Positions 14,865 through 22,245 of a DNA stretch of 28,589 bases are shown here, one piece after another (the first letter of the stretch is position 1; every line of letters begins with the position of its first letter). The position numbers and the translations under genes are program-made. The stretch covers positions 22,642 to 51,230 of the forward strand of contig CAJUFB010000026.1 in the NCBI GenBank assembly GCA_910585805.1. The letters run 5' to 3'. This DNA is from an uncultured Acetatifactor sp. (GTDB lineage Bacteria > Bacillota > Clostridia > Lachnospirales > Lachnospiraceae). The notes beneath the pieces were generated by a model that saw nothing but the letters and a program-made list of their open reading frames with translations, was not told where the DNA came from and did not search any database.

Positions 14865-15000
14865 ATCAAATGCATAAGCTTTATTGAATGGAATCTGAGG
14901 ACGGAACAGGCGGCCGTCGCCCATAGCTAGGAGATGTGGATTGTCACCCACCTATTCCATTCAACTTTGCGAAGCAGGTAACTCCGGTTATCTGCTTTTT
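14865..15000 (+). ncRNA. Predicted small structured RNA, about 135 nt, family unknown
   Basis: It is bounded by a consensus promoter and an intrinsic terminator and has no credible ORF; the only reading frames are 5 and 12 codons without ribosome sites. An 11-bp perfect closing stem (TTGAATGGAAT at 14884-14894, ATTCCATTCAA at 14954-14964) encloses 59 bases with inner stems such as GACGG/CCGTC. I do not recognise an Rfam family. Its position suggests a tie to the nuclease gene, but it could be unrelated or the relic of a type I toxin locus. Confidence 0.62.
14974..15000 (+). terminator. Intrinsic terminator of the small RNA
   Basis: GCAGGTAAC, loop TCCG, GTTATCTGC: a 9-bp stem with one G-U pair, followed at once by TTTTT. 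Confidence 0.9.
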
Positions 15001-15281
15001 AATTGCCTCTATCCCACCGCCAGCACAAGCGTATGAACGTATCAATAAGTGGCAGGGGTGCGGCAAAATTTTCCCGCTCTTCCTGGCAGATGAGTAAAAG
15101 TACCATTCACCATCTCGAAGTCCAAAATGGGCTGTCCTGGCGGCGCGCCTATTGTCGCTGAAAAATGCTTATTGAGGTGCCCCCAAACCCGCCTGGGACT
15201 TCTGGTCACGGTGACCAGAAGTCTTGTTGTGTTTTTGTATGCTCTTGTTAAGGGAAGATATGCATGAAACATGACATACTG
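15001..15281. other. Gene-free stretch with a 25-bp palindrome
   Basis: No supported gene. A near-perfect palindrome lies at 15198-15222, ACTTCTGGTCAC-G-GTGACCAGAAGT, followed on the plus strand by CTTGTTGTGTTTTT, so it could act as a terminator for plus-strand transcription or as a dimeric protein site. A minus-strand reading frame crosses it but lacks a start signal. Confidence 0.5.
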
Positions 15282-15310
15282 TTGGCATGTTCGGCGTGCT
15301 ATGATAAAAT
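15282..15310 (+). promoter_or_regulatory. Promoter of the DUF3795 gene
   Basis: TTGGCA (15282-15287), 17-bp spacer, TAAAAT (15305-15310). Predicted start near 15317 gives a leader of about 60 bases to the gene. Confidence 0.65.
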
Positions 15311-15379
15311 CAAAACACTGAACCATTGCAAAATCCCCCTATGAGAGGGACACACAATGAGAAAACGGAGGTACAAAAG

Positions 15380-15655
15380 ATGATTGATTCAAGATGCGGA
15401 CTGCACTGCACCAAATGCACGTACAAGGAAACCTGCGGCTGCGGCGGCTGTATTGAGACGGAAGGACAGCCTTTCCACGGCGAATGTCCCGTGGCCGCCT
15501 GCTGCCAGAAAAAAGGCTTCCTTCACTGCGGTCAATGCCCCCAAATCCCCTGCGACATGCTGACAAAGTATTCCTGTGACCCGGAGCATGGCGATACGCC
15601 CCACGGCGCCCGAATCGAACAATGTAAAATCTGGCAGAGAGATCAGGAAACCTGA
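15380..15655 (+). CDS. DUF3795-type cysteine-rich protein
   Basis: A 91-residue protein with 14 cysteines spread in CxxC-like pairs: CGLHCTKCTYKETCGCGGC, then CPVAACCQKKGFLHCGQCPQ and PCDML. This matches DUF3795, small proteins thought to bind zinc or an iron-sulfur centre; the function is unknown. The ATG at 15380 follows GGAGG at eight bases; an in-frame ATG further upstream lacks a ribosome site. The next gene begins about 90 bp downstream on the same strand. Confidence 0.85.
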   Translation: MIDSRCGLHCTKCTYKETCGCGGCIETEGQPFHGECPVAACCQKKGFLHCGQCPQIPCDMLTKYSCDPEHGDTPHGARIEQCKIWQRDQET

Positions 15656-15748
15656 ATCCGGACAGGGCATAACACTGTTTGAAACAGACAATGCATTTTC
15701 AAACATACTCCAGAACATGGAAACCAAAATAGAAAGAATGAGCACAAT

Positions 15749-16795
15749 ATGGACAAAAAAATTCTCTCCCTGCGCATGGAGCGGCAGTGCCTGCTCAAAA
15801 AGGCAGACGAAACCGAATACACAGCCCTTTACAGGGACACCCAGCCCGGCCAGAACGTCTACTGGCACGGCTTCGGAGAGCCTCCTGTCCTCTCCTTCCG
15901 CGCCGCCTTTGACGATATGGAATTCAACCGGCGCCGGCAACTGGAGCGGAAACTGGTAAAGGGACGCTTCGCCGGAGGCAATCTTGGGTGGATTATGTGC
16001 GAGGACATGGAACTCTTCGCCTCCCTTTACCGCAAGCCCCTGGCCGCTCCCACTCTGGAGCAGACGGAGATCCTTACCCTCATTGAAAAGGCCGGACCCT
16101 TCAACATTCAGCAGCTCAAGGAAGAGACCGGGCTGCTGGTGAAACAAATCACCCCCATCCTCCACAGGCTTCAGGAGGCATTTCTGCTCTATGAGGACCA
16201 GTACGACGGGGAATGGGACCGGGGATGGTATCGCTTTGAGGAAATGTTTCCCGAGGTAAATCCACAGCGATACACCAGGACTGAAGCCCTGAAAATCCTG
16301 CTGCAGCGGTTCGCCTATCGGATGGTGTGGTTTGATGCCGCCATGGCAAAAGCCTTTTACCGCATGCCCGGAAAAGAGATCCAAAAAGCCGTTGCGGAAC
16401 TGACTGCAGAAGGGGTGTTAATTTCATGGGAATCAGGCTATCTGCTGAAAAGTGATGCGGCGCTTCTGGAGGATTATGAGGCGAAAGACATAAGCTCCGT
16501 CTATGCCCTCCACCGAAACGACATCCTTTTCAAGTCCCGGGAGCCCCTGCTGAAACAGATGGTCAAAGACCTGACGGAAGGACTTCCCTACGACTGCGAG
16601 CCTCTCCAGTATCTGCTCATCGACGGCAGGTTCTGCGGCGCATCGGTGGGTCACTTCCGGTACAGCCCTTATGATCTGAACGATATTGTCTGCAGCCTGC
16701 CTGATCCGGAAAGCCGCAGGGAAGAAATCCTGACAGCCGTTCTTGCCGTCAATCCGGGCGGGAATCCCCTGCGCTTTATGGGCAGGGAAATATAG
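15749..16795 (+). CDS. Winged-helix protein, possibly AlkZ/YcaQ-like
   Basis: A 348-residue soluble protein. A winged-helix segment is visible at about 95-145 (TEILTLIEKAGPFNIQQLKE, then VKQITPILHRLQEA). A second helical repeat at 205-235 contains GKEIQKAVAELTAEGVLI. Late motifs are YLLIDGRFCGASVGHF and a short beta region. The overall plan, tandem winged helices followed by a final domain with a GR.vG strand, resembles the HTH_42 group that includes the crosslink-repair glycosylase AlkZ/YcaQ, but I cannot confirm catalytic Gln residues. The ribosome site is weak. Treat as a DNA-binding or DNA-repair candidate. Confidence 0.6.
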   Translation: MDKKILSLRMERQCLLKKADETEYTALYRDTQPGQNVYWHGFGEPPVLSFRAAFDDMEFNRRRQLERKLVKGRFAGGNLGWIMCEDMELFASLYRKPLAAPTLEQTEILTLIEKAGPFNIQQLKEETGLLVKQITPILHRLQEAFLLYEDQYDGEWDRGWYRFEEMFPEVNPQRYTRTEALKILLQRFAYRMVWFDAAMAKAFYRMPGKEIQKAVAELTAEGVLISWESGYLLKSDAALLEDYEAKDISSVYALHRNDILFKSREPLLKQMVKDLTEGLPYDCEPLQYLLIDGRFCGASVGHFRYSPYDLNDIVCSLPDPESRREEILTAVLAVNPGGNPLRFMGREI

Positions 16796-16803
16796 GGAAG
16801 CAA

Positions 16804-16822
16804 GGGGAAATCAGATTTCCCC
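16804..16822. terminator. Hairpin between convergent genes
   Basis: GGGGAAAT-CAG-ATTTCCCC, perfect 8-bp arms. It follows the winged-helix gene on the plus strand, and the stop codon of the minus-strand short ORF lies at its centre. No strong T-run follows, so termination efficiency is uncertain. Confidence 0.5.
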
Positions 16823-16906
16823 TATCCCCTCTTTCTGCAGGCCCATGCGGTAGAGTTCTGCAGCGGATAATGGACGCTCCCCTTCACATTGTTCGTAGAA
16901 TTCCAC
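16811..16906 (-). CDS. Short ORF after the sialidase-like gene
   Basis: A 31-residue reading frame starting with GTG at 16906: EFYEQCEGERPLSAAELYRM, then a short charged tail GLQKEGIGEI. AGAGGAGG lies six to seven bases before the GTG, which is a strong site. It begins 20 bp after the stop of the sialidase-like gene. The composition is protein-like, but I do not recognise it. It may be a real small protein or the stub of a longer lost gene. Confidence 0.4.
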   Translation of the reverse strand: MEFYEQCEGERPLSAAELYRMGLQKEGIGEI

Positions 16907-16926
16907 ATATTTCCTCCTCTGTCCCC

Positions 16927-18024
16927 TTACGCTCTGCCCGCCGTTTTCACAACCTCGTCTCTCTCCACCCTGCGGATGCGGGTTTTCACCAGACAGCTGC
17001 GCTCCTTCCTGCCTCCCGCACAGTAGGCCAGGAGCAGCGCTTCCCGGGTAAAGCAGATGGCACAATAACAATAGCCGCTCTCCCCGTCCCACTCAAAAGC
17101 CACAGGATCGGTAAACGTTTTGCCCTCATCCCCACTGGATGCAATGACAAGGGGCGTTCTGCCTCCGGTAAAATAATCCGGCTTCTCCCTGCCATTGTAC
17201 TCCGGGATGGGATTCCAGATGGCATAAAGCCTTCCGTCATATCCCCGCTTCATGCACAGAGGGCTGTTGGGGGAAGTAAACCTGGATGGCTGACAGACAG
17301 TCCATGTGTCCCCTCCGTCCATGGAAAATGTCTCATATTGTCTTCCCAGTTCCGTTCTGGCCCATCCCCAGAGCACCCCGTTTGACAGCTCCACCACTCC
17401 CGGCTCCTGCAGCCCTGAAATACAGTGGGAAGACTGGGGCAGGCTGCACTTGCCCGACGCCACCCTCCATGTCTTTCCGTCGTCATCGGAGAGGAAGCAC
17501 TGAATGTCCGAGCGGCTGTCCAGAATTCCGCCCCTTGCCCTGTGGCTTGCCACCGGAACCACAATGCGTCCGCTGTTCAGGCGCAGAACCCTGTCATTAT
17601 TTATCACAAAGAAATCATCCTGGGGTGTACAGCAGACCCTTTCCCCCCAGGTTCTGCCTCCATCATTAGATTTCCGAAGAAAAATCTTTGTTATATCGTA
17701 AGTCATCCTGACCAGGTAAAAAAGTCCTACCGCTCCGTCCTGCATCTCCATCAGGGACGGGGACATCATGTTTACCCCTTCCTCCCCCTCGCAGGTCAGG
17801 ATCACCGTACCCTGGTCAAAAGTTCTGCCCCCGTCCATGGAGCGCATCAGGCACAGATCCGCATAAGCATGATCCGCCGGATCCTGGCCGCGAAAACGGC
17901 TGTAAACAAACAGAATTCCGTCCTTTTTCGTCTCCAGAAACGTTCCCTCGCTGTTCCTGGGGTTTCCTGCCTGCATATCCGGGTCTATATCCCTGACCAG
18001 ATTTCCCAATTCCAAATATTCCAT
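16927..18024 (-). CDS. Cytoplasmic sialidase-like BNR-repeat protein
   Basis: A 365-residue beta-propeller protein of the sialidase superfamily (BNR_2 type). Five Asp-box motifs (SxDxGxTW/F) are seen: SMDGGRTF near 62, SNDGGRTW near 119, SDDDGKTW near 179, SMDGGDTW near 234 and SGDEGKTF near 297. There is no signal peptide or membrane segment, so the protein is intracellular, unlike typical secreted GH33 sialidases; the FRIP motif was not found. It may act on imported glycans or be an enzyme of another specificity on this fold. The start at 18024 follows AAAGGTG; an earlier in-frame ATG at 18057 has no ribosome site. It follows the ABC exporter genes by about 160 bp. Confidence 0.85.
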   Translation of the reverse strand: MEYLELGNLVRDIDPDMQAGNPRNSEGTFLETKKDGILFVYSRFRGQDPADHAYADLCLMRSMDGGRTFDQGTVILTCEGEEGVNMMSPSLMEMQDGAVGLFYLVRMTYDITKIFLRKSNDGGRTWGERVCCTPQDDFFVINNDRVLRLNSGRIVVPVASHRARGGILDSRSDIQCFLSDDDGKTWRVASGKCSLPQSSHCISGLQEPGVVELSNGVLWGWARTELGRQYETFSMDGGDTWTVCQPSRFTSPNSPLCMKRGYDGRLYAIWNPIPEYNGREKPDYFTGGRTPLVIASSGDEGKTFTDPVAFEWDGESGYCYCAICFTREALLLAYCAGGRKERSCLVKTRIRRVERDEVVKTAGRA

Positions 18025-18182
18025 ATTCACACCTTTCCGCCCGCTGCCGAAAACCATTTCCGCACGGGCTATTCCCTGCGTACATTATCTGTCATAAACA
18101 CCTTACCATAATAATCCATCCCTGACAAGACGCTATCCTCCGGAATGTATATATTGCCGTCTTTGACTGCCTTTCACGGCCC

Positions 18183-20084
18183 CTACGCATAATACTGCGC
18201 CTGGGCGTCCCACAGCCTCCGGTAAAGCCCCTTTGCCGCCAGAAGCTCCTCATGGCTGCCCTGTTCCGCAATCCTGCCCTCCTCGAAAACCAGTATCCTG
18301 TGACAGAAATGACAACTGGAAAGCCTGTGGGAAATATAAATTGCGCCTTTGTCCCTGGTAAAGCGGTTCATCCTCTGGTAGATATCCGCCTCCGCCACCG
18401 GGTCCAGAGCCGCGGTTGGTTCATCCAATACCACATAGGGCGCATCCTTGTACAGGCACCGGGCAATGGCCACCTTCTGGGACTCCCCGCCGGACAGCTC
18501 CACCCCATCCTCGGAAAACCGCTTGAACAGCTGCGTGTCCAGTCCGTCCGCCAAAGTGCGCAGCCGCTCTCCAAAACCCGCATTTTCCAGGGCTTCCTTT
18601 ACCTGCTCTCCGTCATATTCGCTCTCCGCCGCCACATTTTCTCCCAGTTTAAAGTCAAAGATCTGGTAATCCTGGAACACCGTGGAAAAGAAAGACAAAT
18701 ATTCCTGGTACTGATATTTCCGGATATCCACGCCGTTGAGCAGAATTTCTCCCTCCTGGGGATCACAGAGCCTGCACAGAAGCTTGATAAAGGTGGTCTT
18801 GCCGGAGCCGTTGCGGCCCACAATGGCAATCTTCTCTCCCTTGCGGAAGCGGCAGCTGATGCCGGAGAGACTGGGACCCGGAGCTCCCGGATAGGCAAAG
18901 GTCACGTTCCGGAATTCGAATTCGTAGTTGTCCCGGATTTCCTGTGTTACTGGCAGGGTTCCCTCCGCCGTGGCATTGGGCATATCCAGATACCGGAAAT
19001 ACACCTCCACATACTCCAGGTTCTGCAGAAAATCCCTGACAGTATCGCAGAGTCTGGTGACGCCGTCTCCCAATTGAGTCACCATCCCTGTATATTTCAG
19101 AATGCTGCCTACACCGAAGGCTCCGAATATGGCCTTTGCCCCCACAAACAGATACACAAGCAGGTCAAAACATCTGGAAATCAGGATGGAGTAAAAAGTT
19201 TTCCTTCTCTCATATCGAAAAGCAGGCTCGATCTCCCGGAGATATTCCCCGCCCAGCGCCCGAAGCTTCCCGGAGATCTGTTTCTTTGCATGAAACATGC
19301 GGATATCTTTCCCGTTCCGATACTTGCTAAAACAGCTGTCCATCAGGTACATCATCCGGTTTATGGGTTTTTCCGATGTTTCATTTGTTTTAAAATAGTA
19401 TTTTTGTATACGAAAAGACGTATAAATGCTGTAAATAATGGAAAAGGACAGCAATACGAGAAACAGCACAGACACTGCCCAGTGATTCAGAAGAGCGGCT
19501 GTCCGGTCCTCCCCCACTGCCTTTGCCCGGAAAAATTCCGCCACCAGGGCAATGGAAATGCCGATGGTCACCAGGGCCTGGAACACCCCTCTCACCTGTC
19601 CCACCAAAGCCAGAACGCCCCTGCCGTAATGCCATCTGGTAATCCTCTGCTTTGTCTCGTTAATCCTGGGGTCCGCGCTCATGGCGTAGTCCATCTTCCA
19701 GGCTTTCTCCGCCACCGCCCTCTCAATGTGTTTCAGCACCGTATACTGCAGCACATCCAGAAGCTGCCCCCCGAAATCCATCATTCTTCTGCCCAGGAAG
19801 TTCAGTCCCACCAACAGCAGCGCCATCCGGAACAAATGAGACATGCTTCTGCCCGGGTCCGCCAGTTCCGTGAGAATCCCGGCGGAAAGCAGGATGCCGA
19901 TGTAGGGATAGGCAGCCTCCATCACTGCCTGCAGCAATGCCAACGGGAAAATGCCCGGAGATTCTTTTGCCAAGTAGACAATGGCCCGTTTCATCTGCTT
20001 TGACGCTGCCCCTGCTTTTTCCGCTGCAGATGCTTCCGTTTCCTGGGCCTGCCGTTTTGCCGCCTTTTTATCTGCCTTGCTCAT
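18183..20084 (-). CDS. ABC exporter half, second subunit
   Basis: A 633-residue fused membrane and ATPase subunit. The N-terminal membrane domain (about 30-340) has six likely segments (FPLALLQAVMEAAYPYIGIL; WAVSVLFLVLLSFSIIYSIY). The nucleotide-binding domain has Walker A GRNGSGKTT (about 426), Q-loop FFSTVFQDYQIF, signature LSGGES (about 530), Walker B VVLDEPTAALDP and switch His in YISHRLSS. All catalytic residues are canonical. The start overlaps the stop of the first subunit by ATGA. Together they form a heterodimeric exporter; no peptide precursor or modification enzyme is next to it, so the substrate is open. Confidence 0.93.
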   Translation of the reverse strand: MSKADKKAAKRQAQETEASAAEKAGAASKQMKRAIVYLAKESPGIFPLALLQAVMEAAYPYIGILLSAGILTELADPGRSMSHLFRMALLLVGLNFLGRRMMDFGGQLLDVLQYTVLKHIERAVAEKAWKMDYAMSADPRINETKQRITRWHYGRGVLALVGQVRGVFQALVTIGISIALVAEFFRAKAVGEDRTAALLNHWAVSVLFLVLLSFSIIYSIYTSFRIQKYYFKTNETSEKPINRMMYLMDSCFSKYRNGKDIRMFHAKKQISGKLRALGGEYLREIEPAFRYERRKTFYSILISRCFDLLVYLFVGAKAIFGAFGVGSILKYTGMVTQLGDGVTRLCDTVRDFLQNLEYVEVYFRYLDMPNATAEGTLPVTQEIRDNYEFEFRNVTFAYPGAPGPSLSGISCRFRKGEKIAIVGRNGSGKTTFIKLLCRLCDPQEGEILLNGVDIRKYQYQEYLSFFSTVFQDYQIFDFKLGENVAAESEYDGEQVKEALENAGFGERLRTLADGLDTQLFKRFSEDGVELSGGESQKVAIARCLYKDAPYVVLDEPTAALDPVAEADIYQRMNRFTRDKGAIYISHRLSSCHFCHRILVFEEGRIAEQGSHEELLAAKGLYRRLWDAQAQYYA

Positions 20085-22099
20085 ATTTCCCTCTCCACCT
20101 CCTCGCCTTCCAGTCCTGCTTCCTTCTGGGCTTCCTTTTTCTGATAGTATTTACTCTGCAGCCGGAACATCCAGGCATATTTCCCGTCTCTCTCCAAGAG
20201 CTCTTCATGGGTTCCGCTCTCTGCCACCCCTCCGTCCTCCATCAGCAGAATCCTGTCGCAGAAACGGGTGCTTGCCAGACGGTGGGAAATAAAAACCGTG
20301 GTCTTGTGCTCCGAAAACCGGCGGTATTTCTGGTACAGTTCGCTCTCCATCAGAGGGTCCAGCGCCGCCGTAGGCTCGTCCAGTACCAGTAAAGGCGCCT
20401 CCTTGTACAAGGCCCTGGCCAACATCAGCTTCTGCATCTCTCCTCCGGAAAAGTCCGCCGCATCCTCATAGCTCTCCTTGCCGAACATGGTTTTCAGGCC
20501 CTGGGGCAGCTTTTTGATCTTATCCTCCAGGTCCGCCATTTTCAGACATGCATCCATGTGCGTGCCGTGGTTCTCCTGGTCATTGTGCTGTTCCTGCCGC
20601 CGGCTCTGCGCATTATGCTGCTTTGGTTCTGCCCCGGCTTTCCTTCCTGCGGCTTTCTCTTCTCCCGAACCTTCCCCTGAATCAGGAGCCGTCCCCAGGG
20701 CCAGATTTTCCTCCAGAGACATGGGAAACAGCTCCGCATCCTGGAACACTCCCGAAAAATACTTTAGCCAGCTGTCCTTGCTGTACCTGGAACGGTCTAC
20801 GCCGTCTATGAGGATTTTTCCCTCCGTAGGGTCATAAAAGCCGCAGAGCAGCTTGATAAAGGTTGTCTTTCCCGCGCCGTTCAACCCTACCAAAGCCAGG
20901 TTTTCCCCCGGCTTCAGCGTCAGGTTCAGGTCTTTGAGAACAGGTGTTTGGGAGCCGTCATACCGAAAGGTTACATGTTCAAAGGAAATCTCCGGAACAT
21001 GCCCTGCCGCCAACACAAGCCCTTCCTTCTCCTTCTCTCTGCCCCGCTGCAGTTTATCAAAAAAATGCCTCTGCTCTTCCACATAGGAAGCTTTCTCGTG
21101 AAGCTGCCGTATCGCCTGGACAATGGAGCCGCACCAGCCTGCAAAACCTCTGACCACCCCAATATAAAGCACGAATCCCGCCGCATCCAGACGGCCCTCA
21201 CAGACCAGGTAAATCAGGTACAGATAGGCCGCGCCCTCCCAGACCATCTGGCTGAAACCGTTGACCGCGCTCACCAGAAAATAATTTCCCTGCTGCCGCA
21301 CGGTATAATGAAGCCGCTGCTTCAGCTCCCGGTTGAACATCTTCCGAAGCCAGGGAGGCATCCAATACAGGTGGACATCCTTGGAAGCCTCATAGGTACT
21401 GGTACTCCTGGACAGATAGACCATTTTGTAATCCAAAGTGATCCACTTATGACGGTTCCTGGCATCCCACTTATTGCACCGTATTCCCACCACATAATTC
21501 AGCGCCGTCCCTGCAATGACCAACAGCAGAATCCAGAGAGACAGCCCGGAAAGCATTCCCGTATAAAGGATCATCCCCACCACTGCCGTCAGCACGGCGG
21601 CAAATGCTTCCAGAAATCCGGTGTTATAGTCCCTGCTCCACATATGACGGTCCACCAACTGCCAGATTTCCTCCGGAAAATCCGCCCGTTCAATATTATC
21701 GTAATTCGTCTCCAGAGCCAGATCCGCAGCCTGCAGGGCCTGCCTCTGTCCTATCCGGCTGCCGAGAATCCCCTTTGTCCGCTCCAGCCAGTTGCTCAAA
21801 AGGTACAGGCATACCAGTCCCCCTCCCAGTACGGCAAGGTCTCCCAGTATGCTTCTTACGCTCCCACCCTCCGTGATATCCGCCACAAGTACCGAAGGCA
21901 TGTATACGCCAAGCAGGGAGATTCCTACGGCCACCCCGCACCCCGCCAGATACAGCCAGACAAATCCGGGGGACTCCCGGTAGAGCGTCCGCATCCAGTA
22001 CAACAGGTTTTCCGGGACAGTGCGTTTCTTTTCCTCCGGCTGCTGCCCACCGGACTGATCTGCCTGACCGGCTTCCTCCGTTTCCTGCTTCTTTTTCAT
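20081..22099 (-). CDS. ABC exporter half, first subunit, with an inserted linker
   Basis: A 672-residue fused subunit, partner of the next gene. It begins with a polar tail (KKKQETEEAGQADQSGGQQ), then six membrane segments up to about residue 340. Walker A GLNGAGKTT lies near 405, Q-loop YFSGVFQDAELF, signature DFSGGEMQ near 548, Walker B LLVLDEPTAALDP near 576, and switch His in FISHRLAS. Between Q-loop and signature, at about 470-515, lies a hydrophilic insert rich in Glu, Gln, Gly, Asn and Arg that the partner lacks. The ribosome site is AGAGGTAAAGG. Promoter at 22136-22164. Confidence 0.93.
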   Translation of the reverse strand: MKKKQETEEAGQADQSGGQQPEEKKRTVPENLLYWMRTLYRESPGFVWLYLAGCGVAVGISLLGVYMPSVLVADITEGGSVRSILGDLAVLGGGLVCLYLLSNWLERTKGILGSRIGQRQALQAADLALETNYDNIERADFPEEIWQLVDRHMWSRDYNTGFLEAFAAVLTAVVGMILYTGMLSGLSLWILLLVIAGTALNYVVGIRCNKWDARNRHKWITLDYKMVYLSRSTSTYEASKDVHLYWMPPWLRKMFNRELKQRLHYTVRQQGNYFLVSAVNGFSQMVWEGAAYLYLIYLVCEGRLDAAGFVLYIGVVRGFAGWCGSIVQAIRQLHEKASYVEEQRHFFDKLQRGREKEKEGLVLAAGHVPEISFEHVTFRYDGSQTPVLKDLNLTLKPGENLALVGLNGAGKTTFIKLLCGFYDPTEGKILIDGVDRSRYSKDSWLKYFSGVFQDAELFPMSLEENLALGTAPDSGEGSGEEKAAGRKAGAEPKQHNAQSRRQEQHNDQENHGTHMDACLKMADLEDKIKKLPQGLKTMFGKESYEDAADFSGGEMQKLMLARALYKEAPLLVLDEPTAALDPLMESELYQKYRRFSEHKTTVFISHRLASTRFCDRILLMEDGGVAESGTHEELLERDGKYAWMFRLQSKYYQKKEAQKEAGLEGEEVEREI

Positions 22100-22135
22100 T
22101 ATCCTTTACCTCTCTGATGATTCTTTTGTTAGGTT

Positions 22136-22164
22136 ATTTTATCAAGTGTTCCTATTCCGGTCAA
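22136..22164 (-). promoter_or_regulatory. Promoter of the ABC exporter genes
   Basis: On the minus strand TTGACC (22159-22164), a 17-bp spacer and TAAAAT (22136-22141). It lies about 40 bp before the first exporter gene. Confidence 0.65.
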
Positions 22165-22182
22165 GGCGCTCTGCCCCAAAGG

Positions 22183-22198
22183 CAGGCTTTACAGCCTG
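22183..22198 (-). terminator. Hairpin after the YjbR/EVE-like gene
   Basis: CAGGCT-TTAC-AGCCTG, perfect arms, 48 bp past the stop of the YjbR/EVE-like gene. The following bases on the minus strand have only a short T run (CCTTTGG), so it is at best a weak terminator. Confidence 0.35.
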
Positions 22199-22245
22199 AA
22201 AGGTGTTACCACAGGGCGCCAGATTTGCTTTTTTGCAGGCATTTT

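Noticed and set aside
14715..14951. 78-codon minus-strand frame over the end of the nuclease gene and the small RNA
   Set aside because: No ribosome site; it is antisense to a promoter, stem and terminator that explain the sequence better.
14865..15000. 6S RNA or a known riboswitch
   Set aside because: The length and stem pattern do not match 6S RNA, and no metabolic gene follows the terminator as a riboswitch target.
15042..15326. 94-codon minus-strand frame
   Set aside because: The second half looks somewhat protein-like, but there is no ribosome site, it runs through a 25-bp palindrome and it starts inside the DUF3795 promoter region. At best it is a relic.
18252..20003. 583-codon plus-strand frame opposite the ABC exporter
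   Set aside because: Antisense shadow in a GC-rich gene; the minus strand has complete Walker and signature motifs.
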